In this document: piece by piece, positions 59,534-64,000 of the stretch | Layout: every line of letters begins with the position of its first letter | Numbering within the stretch: position 1 is the first letter of the stretch | NCBI RefSeq assembly: GCF_045038035.1 | Contig: NZ_CP173427.1 | Location: 4,278,001-4,342,000, forward strand | From: Paenibacillus_F chitinolyticus_A | Lineage (GTDB): Bacteria > Bacillota > Bacilli > Paenibacillales > NBRC-103111 | Length of the DNA stretch: 64,000 bases | Direction of reading: 5' to 3' | Program-made: the position numbers and the translations under genes | The notes under the pieces: model-generated | What the model saw: only the letters and a program-made list of their open reading frames with translations | Databases searched by the model: none | Told to the model about the DNA's origin: nothing

Positions 59534-62530
59534 TCAATGCGTATAGGTATAGTGAGCCGAATCGTACTGCGGGCCGGATTTCTCGTAGGTGAACCACAGC
59601 TCGACCTGCTGACCGGCCGCCAGTCCCTGGATCGTATGCGTCCAACTGCCCCCGCTGGCGGTCATCCGCACGTTTTGCTGGTTCGCTCCGTTCACCTTGT
59701 AGTGGATGTCCACATAGGCCGCAGACGTCTTCGGAGCGAACACGACCGTTTCCGAAGCGCCCGACTTCGTAACAGTAGCGGTATAGTCCGAAGCGGGATA
59801 GGTCAGCACGTTGTCCGCCGATCCGAACTGCAGCCAGTTCAGGTTGAATTGCGGACCGCTGATAGCGACCCGCAGCGTCTGCGGACCTGCCGCCAGCTGC
59901 ACCTGCGCCGAGACCGTCGTCCAGGTCTGCCAGCCTCCGGTGTTCGGGACATTCACCGTCGCCAGCGTACTGCTGCCGGAGCGGAGCTGGAACTGGCCGG
60001 TGCCGTTCGGACTGGCCACCCGCGCCTGCAGCGTATAGGTTCCGGCCTTCGCGACATTGACGCTGTAGTCCATCCAGTCCCCCGTGTCCAGATAGCCGAC
60101 ATTGAGGCCGCCTCCCGTGTCCGTCGTCGTTTCCGTCTGGACGCCGCTCATCGAAGCGTAGCTTTCGGCTTCGATTTTGCCGGGAATCGGCGCAGCCGAC
60201 GGAGCCGGTGTCGGCGATGGTGTAGCGGTCGGTGTCGGTGTAGGAGTTGACGTTGGCGTCGGCGTAGGAGTTGGCGTCGAACCTCCCGCCCCTTCCGTGT
60301 TCGAACCGTTCGCAGGCACCGACATCGTCTTGCCGTCGGAGAACGTGACCGTAATCGCGGAACTGCCCGCGTTGTATGCCGTGTAGGTGCGGACGCCGTT
60401 CTTCACGAATACGGCATAGAGCGGCGTATTGGCTGTCACGGTACGGTCTTGGACACCCATTGCGTCCAGATTGTAGATCCAATGATACGCAAACGCCTTG
60501 GAGTTCCCGGCTTCGGCCGAAAGCGCATTGCCGCGCGAGGACCAGAAGCTTTTCGCTTCGGCCGGATTCGATATCGCCCGGTACATATAGACGAGGTCTT
60601 CCCAAGCGTCGAAATTCGTGCCGCCGTTCTCCGATACCAGCGCGTTATAATTTTTGGCGGCATAGTCGGGATATTGCGTCAGATAAAGCGAAGCTCCCGT
60701 GAAAGGCAGCCAGTTGATGCCGTGAACCTCTTCCGGATTGCCGGTCCACCAGGTTCCGTCGCCGACGGTTTTGCCGCCCCAGACCATGCTCGCCGTCGCC
60801 CGGGTGAAACCTGCGGGACGGTTTGCGCCCATCACGTCAAACCAATATTCGTTGATCGCGTTCATCTTGGTCGTGTACAGAGAGATGCCCGTGTCGCGGA
60901 CAGTGGTGTCGCCCGTCGCCTGTCCCCACAAAATCATGCCCGCCCAGGCGTTCATGCCCTCGGAAGACGATTCGTTGTTGTTGCCGTCTCCGAACCGTGC
61001 ATGGCCCGAAGCCCATGAGTGGCCGGCATACGGATCAAAGTTGCGGAGGTAAGGGAACATCGTGTCCGTCCGGCTGCTGCCGGCGATGTCGCGGATCAGC
61101 AAATTCACCATCGGCCCCCAGGCGGAAGCCCAGGCTTTGTCCACACGTGCGACCTCCGCGGCAGCCTTGATGAAATAGCCATAGTGAAAATGGTGGTCGT
61201 TCAGCTCGTTGTTGGAGCCGTAGCTGGCCGGGTAGCCGATCACGGTGCCCCAGTTGCGGTTATAGTAAAACACGTTGCCGCTCTTAAGATTACCGCTGCC
61301 GTCGCTCGCCTTGAACCAGCTCTGCAGAATGCTCTTGATCTCGCTGCGGAACTTATTCGCCGCCGCCGTATCGCCGATCTGGTCGGCGATCGGAGCCAGC
61401 GAGGCGAGTTTGCCGAGGCGCTTGCCGATCCAGTAGGTGTCGCCGTCGCCGGTGTACGTCTCGGCCTCCGCTTGGTCGATGTACTGCTGCAGCTGCCCGC
61501 GGTCGTAGGAACCCTTGTCCGGCAGCGCCGGGAGGACGCCGTTAAACTTCATGCGGGTCTGGAAGGAACTTCCCTCGCCCGTCTTCATCAGGCCGCGCAC
61601 CGAACCGTACGTATAGGACAGAAGCGGCGTCGGGCTGTTCTTCCATTGATGCGGATACAGGGCAAAAATCGTGCCGCTTTGCGTGCCCTGCTTAGCCTGC
61701 GTCGTGAAAGTGAAAGTCGATGTCACCTCGCTTGCGGCGGCATTGTAGCTATAGGACACCTGCGTGCCGGTGACATGGGAGTAAGCGTACTGGGCGAACT
61801 TGTTCAGCGTCGACTGGCTGTTATCCGGCAAGACCGCGACGGAAAAGTACGAGCTGCCGTTGTTCGTCAGCGTGCCGCTGCCGATCCCGCTCCATGTGCT
61901 GCCGTTCGCCCCGAACAAGCCGTAGTGAGCGCCCGCGACCGTAATGCCGAGCACCGGCGTGCTCGCGCTTCCGGACCATACGGCAGGCGCGTCGTAGAAG
62001 CTCAGCTTGGGACTGCCGCCCGCGTAAGTGAAATAGACATACGGCGAACCATGCCCGTAGCTGACGTTCATTTCACTGGCGCCGCTCTTGTACTGCGCCT
62101 TCACAAACCAGTCGCTGTAGCCGTCCACCTTCGCGTCGGGAAAAGCGGTCACGCCCGAGTGGCCGACTGTGAAGTCGTGAATATCGTTGATCCAGCCGCA
62201 GACGCAGCTGGAATTCGCCGTGATCCGGTTGCCCGGATAATAAATGCGGATGCCGCCGGAGCCGTTTTTCATCGCCAGCGGATGCGGATACTGGGCTTCC
62301 GAGAAAGTGTCCCAGGCGAGATTGCTCCACCAGTCGTTGGTCGGCATCGCTCCGGTGACGTTCGCGGTCTTGTAGATCGCGCTCTGTGTATCGACGGCTC
62401 CCGGAGGCAGCACGGTCGAGTAAGAGCCCGAACCCAGTGAAACCTCGCCGTTAAAAGCGGAAGTGCCTCGTTCGGGAAGCAAAGAAACGAGCAGGACCAG
62501 TGCAAGCAGACCGGCAAAAAGTTTTTTCAT
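59534..62530 (-). CDS. Secreted GH81 endo-beta-1,3-glucanase with CBM6 and CBM56-like modules
   Basis: The 998-residue enzyme has a signal peptide (residues 1-25), a GH81 catalytic domain (about 35-720) with GHSWASGHARFGDGNNNESSSEG, the Glu520/Glu524 pair spaced as in characterised GH81 enzymes, and Asp445 as the probable acid. After a Pro/Thr linker (about 745-775) come a CBM6-like module (IEAESYASMSGVQ..; about 780-905) and a C-terminal beta-1,3-glucan-binding module of the CBM56 type (about 915-998). It would hydrolyse beta-1,3-glucan of fungal or plant walls. AAGGAGG precedes the ATG; a weak cre-like site is upstream. Confidence 0.93.
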   Translation of the reverse strand: MKKLFAGLLALVLLVSLLPERGTSAFNGEVSLGSGSYSTVLPPGAVDTQSAIYKTANVTGAMPTNDWWSNLAWDTFSEAQYPHPLAMKNGSGGIRIYYPGNRITANSSCVCGWINDIHDFTVGHSGVTAFPDAKVDGYSDWFVKAQYKSGASEMNVSYGHGSPYVYFTYAGGSPKLSFYDAPAVWSGSASTPVLGITVAGAHYGLFGANGSTWSGIGSGTLTNNGSSYFSVAVLPDNSQSTLNKFAQYAYSHVTGTQVSYSYNAAASEVTSTFTFTTQAKQGTQSGTIFALYPHQWKNSPTPLLSYTYGSVRGLMKTGEGSSFQTRMKFNGVLPALPDKGSYDRGQLQQYIDQAEAETYTGDGDTYWIGKRLGKLASLAPIADQIGDTAAANKFRSEIKSILQSWFKASDGSGNLKSGNVFYYNRNWGTVIGYPASYGSNNELNDHHFHYGYFIKAAAEVARVDKAWASAWGPMVNLLIRDIAGSSRTDTMFPYLRNFDPYAGHSWASGHARFGDGNNNESSSEGMNAWAGMILWGQATGDTTVRDTGISLYTTKMNAINEYWFDVMGANRPAGFTRATASMVWGGKTVGDGTWWTGNPEEVHGINWLPFTGASLYLTQYPDYAAKNYNALVSENGGTNFDAWEDLVYMYRAISNPAEAKSFWSSRGNALSAEAGNSKAFAYHWIYNLDAMGVQDRTVTANTPLYAVFVKNGVRTYTAYNAGSSAITVTFSDGKTMSVPANGSNTEGAGGSTPTPTPTPTSTPTPTPTATPSPTPAPSAAPIPGKIEAESYASMSGVQTETTTDTGGGLNVGYLDTGDWMDYSVNVAKAGTYTLQARVASPNGTGQFQLRSGSSTLATVNVPNTGGWQTWTTVSAQVQLAAGPQTLRVAISGPQFNLNWLQFGSADNVLTYPASDYTATVTKSGASETVVFAPKTSAAYVDIHYKVNGANQQNVRMTASGGSWTHTIQGLAAGQQVELWFTYEKSGPQYDSAHYTYTH
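60215..60285 (-). repeat. Pro-Thr linker micro-repeats
   Basis: ACNCCNACN-type triplet repeats encoding TPTPTPTPTSTPTPTPT in the GH81 linker. Slippage here would change linker length without breaking the frame. Confidence 0.8.
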
Positions 62531-62558
62531 TTCGTTCCTCCTTAAAAGTTTATTAACA

Positions 62559-62572
62559 GGGAAACGCTTTCA
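62559..62572 (-). promoter_or_regulatory. Weak cre-like site before the GH81 gene
   Basis: TGAAAGCGTTTCCC on the minus strand matches 12 of 14 cre positions and lies 30 bp upstream of the start codon. Confidence 0.3.
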
Positions 62573-62735
62573 TTTTATTGGGATTCGAACCTATCCTCTC
62601 CTTTCCGTTAGAATGAACGGACAGAGCCCGCACGTCTTCATCGTATCAGCCTATTGAGGGCCTCGAACAGGCGCCTCATTTCGGATCGATTCTCTTTTTT
62701 TCTCCTTCCCCCTTCAACGGAACAAAAGAGACACC

Positions 62736-62760
62736 GAAAAACGCAGCCCGAAGGACTGCG
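62736..62760 (-). terminator. Terminator of the aldolase operon
   Basis: On the minus strand CGCAGTCC, loop TTCG, GGCTGCG, then TTTTT. The rest of 62573-62890 has no gene; CCACCGGACA occurs twice near 62820-62860. Confidence 0.82.
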
Positions 62761-62890
62761 CTTGCAGAAGTACACGGTTAGGATGAACGGAAAACAGTCC
62801 TTTCCTTTAAGCCTCCGAACCACCGGACACTTGAGCAATCGGCCGGAGCCACCGGACAAAACCGCCGGATAGCACGTCATCCCGCCAGAG

Positions 62891-63553
62891 CTATTCCTTC
62901 ATATTTTGAAGCAGCTGAACCCGGTAAGCTTCGCTCTCCAGCCCCTGAATCTCTTTGTATTCCTCTGCCGTCAGCCTTCTGGGCTCCCCGGCCGATTTGG
63001 CGATCATATAAATTTTCGCGCTCTCTTCCATCACTTCGGTCCGGTAATACGCTTCCCGGAGATTTTTGCCCGTCGTCACCAGACCGTGATTTTTAAGCAG
63101 CATGGAACTGTAACGGTCGGCCTTCTCCGCCACAAGATGAGCGAGTTTATCCGTCGTGGGCACGACATAAGGGATAAACGCGACATCCCCTACGAGAGCC
63201 GCCTGATCCGGAAAAAGCATGGGCAGCTCGTTGTCCACGAGCGTCAAGGCAATGCAGTAGGCGGGATGCGTGTGCACGATAGCCTGAAGCAGAGGGTTCG
63301 CCCGGTAGCAGAACAGATGCATCAGCACTTCGGATGAAGGCCGGAAGGCGGTGCCCCCGATTTCACCGGTAGGAATGTGGACCGGCACCCACTGATCCGG
63401 CACGATATCTTCCAGCGCAAATCCGCTGGGCGACAGATACATAAATTCTCCGGACCTTGCGCTTATATTGCCTCCGGGGCCGACTACCAGACCTTTCGCT
63501 ACGCTTTTGGCGGCGTACTTCGTCAATTCTTCTCTTACTTTCCGTTCAGTCAT
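62891..63553 (-). CDS. Class II aldolase, probably L-rhamnulose- or L-fuculose-1-phosphate aldolase
   Basis: The 220-residue zinc-dependent aldolase has GGNISARSGEFMYLSPSG (phosphate and metal region), the metal pair in IVHTHPAYC and the third His in LLKNHGLV. Cleaves a ketose 1-phosphate to dihydroxyacetone phosphate and lactaldehyde. The start ATG 63553 overlaps the stop of the sugar kinase gene by eight bases; AAGGAGCG lies upstream. The coupling to a rhamnulokinase-like gene favours L-rhamnulose-1-phosphate as substrate. Confidence 0.85.
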   Translation of the reverse strand: MTERKVREELTKYAAKSVAKGLVVGPGGNISARSGEFMYLSPSGFALEDIVPDQWVPVHIPTGEIGGTAFRPSSEVLMHLFCYRANPLLQAIVHTHPAYCIALTLVDNELPMLFPDQAALVGDVAFIPYVVPTTDKLAHLVAEKADRYSSMLLKNHGLVTTGKNLREAYYRTEVMEESAKIYMIAKSAGEPRRLTAEEYKEIQGLESEAYRVQLLQNMKE

Positions 63554-64000
63554 TTCCGTTGACGCTCCTTTCGGAATGATGGGCGTTTGCATTGATCTTC
63601 CTGTAACGCGCATAAGCTTCCCGCCACCGGCCGGTATCCTCGGGAGAGTACAAATCCGGCGGGAACGAGGCCAGCACGACCTGGCGCATTTCGTCCCGGG
63701 TATGAAGCTCGCCGCGGGCCTTCGCCTGTATAAGCAAGCTGCCGACGGCGGTCGCCTCGATCGGCCCCGCGATGACGCACCGGCCCGTGATGTTCGCCGT
63801 CAGCTGGCAGAGCAGCCGGTTGCGGATGCCTCCGCCGACCATATGGACGGCGTCCAGCCTCCGGCCCAGCAGCTCCTCGATTTCGTGGAGGGTCTGGCTG
63901 AATTTCATCGCCAGGCTTTCCACGATGCAGCGGATCATCTGCGCCTTCGTCTGCGGAACGGGCTGGCCGGTCTGCCCGCACCAGCTGCGGATGCGCTGCG
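63546..64000 (-). CDS. rhaB: FGGY-family sugar kinase, probable rhamnulokinase (C-terminal part)
   Basis: The gene runs off the right edge of the window, so only its last 151 or so residues are seen: CGQTGQPVPQTKAQMIRCIVESLAMKF, then AVHMVGGGIRNRLLCQLTANITGRCVIAGPIEATAVGSLLIQA (over 20 residues in total, split here by description), which matches the second ATPase domain of rhamnulokinases. It phosphorylates L-rhamnulose before the aldolase. The 5' end lies outside the window. Confidence 0.82.
   Translation of the reverse strand, partial: QRIRSWCGQTGQPVPQTKAQMIRCIVESLAMKFSQTLHEIEELLGRRLDAVHMVGGGIRNRLLCQLTANITGRCVIAGPIEATAVGSLLIQAKARGELHTRDEMRQVVLASFPPDLYSPEDTGRWREAYARYRKINANAHHSERSVNGND

Noticed and set aside
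59433..60605. Long upstream extension of the DinB frame
   Set aside because: It runs through the GH81 gene in another frame; the ATG at 59432 has its own AAGGAGG site and gives normal DinB length.

Overview
The window looks like a chromosome segment of a spore-forming, GC-moderate Firmicute of the Paenibacillaceae (Paenibacillus or a close relative). The evidence is an alpha/beta SASP gene, the Bacillus-type polA-mutM-ytaF-coaE block, nrdR, a YesM/YesN-type two-component pair beside a sugar ABC transporter, strong AAGGAGG ribosome sites with frequent TTG/GTG starts, and large secreted polysaccharidases. No phage, insertion sequence or CRISPR array was seen. The assignment rests on gene content, not on a marker-gene search.

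Layout. 1-2.1 kb: GH4 alpha-galactosidase and a BdbC-type thiol oxidoreductase. 2.1-4.8 kb: AraC regulator, GNAT acetyltransferase and an AT-rich secreted orphan. 4.9-11.8 kb: carbohydrate ABC transporter (two permeases, then binding lipoprotein), divergent from its histidine kinase/response regulator pair. 11.9-21.9 kb: mostly housekeeping and small membrane proteins, with selD-mnmH (selenium for tRNA 2-selenouridine), KDPG aldolase, a PhnP-like hydrolase and a SufR-like regulator. 22.1-23.3 kb: tRNA-Ala(GGC), a duplicated tRNA 3' end and a beheaded Rpn-family nuclease, a small scar of genome rearrangement. 23.3-29.8 kb: old yellow enzyme, Lrp regulator, FusB-like EF-G-binding protein, azoreductase, NrdR, SASP. 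29.8-35.4 kb: polA-mutM-ytaF-coaE-transglycosylase. 36.8-41.1 kb: pstS, pstCAB, phoU, with two Pho-box arrays. 41.4-51.8 kb: chemoreceptor, a 1327-residue two-headed chitinase, then a sugar-binding lipoprotein co-transcribed with a membrane GGDEF-EAL protein. 52.6-58.7 kb: catalase, trhO, oxidoreductase, GNAT, and a TIR-like effector with a tiny partner. 58.9-64 kb: DinB protein, GH81 beta-1,3-glucanase, and a rhamnose-type aldolase/kinase operon cut by the window edge.

The most interesting item is on the minus strand at about 51.85-51.99 kb. It is a well-formed cyclic-di-GMP-I (GEMM-I) riboswitch aptamer followed by an intrinsic terminator. It lies in the leader of a gene for a membrane protein with intact GGDEF and EAL motifs, and the next gene, 24 bp on, is a carbohydrate-binding lipoprotein. 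This predicts a self-regulating, sugar-linked c-di-GMP module beside the chitinase. The second candidate is the TIR-like (CBASS/Pycsar Cap12 type) protein and the 66-residue basic protein one base downstream, with no nucleotide cyclase next to them. Other notable signals are duplicated Pho boxes with identical phasing, a leader peptide before the FusB-like gene, and a 110-nt nested hairpin at 56.6-56.7 kb.

Chitinase and GH81 glucanase together suggest an organism that degrades fungal or other chitin/glucan walls. The sugar transporters, GH4 enzyme and candidate cre sites fit a saprophyte under carbon catabolite control.
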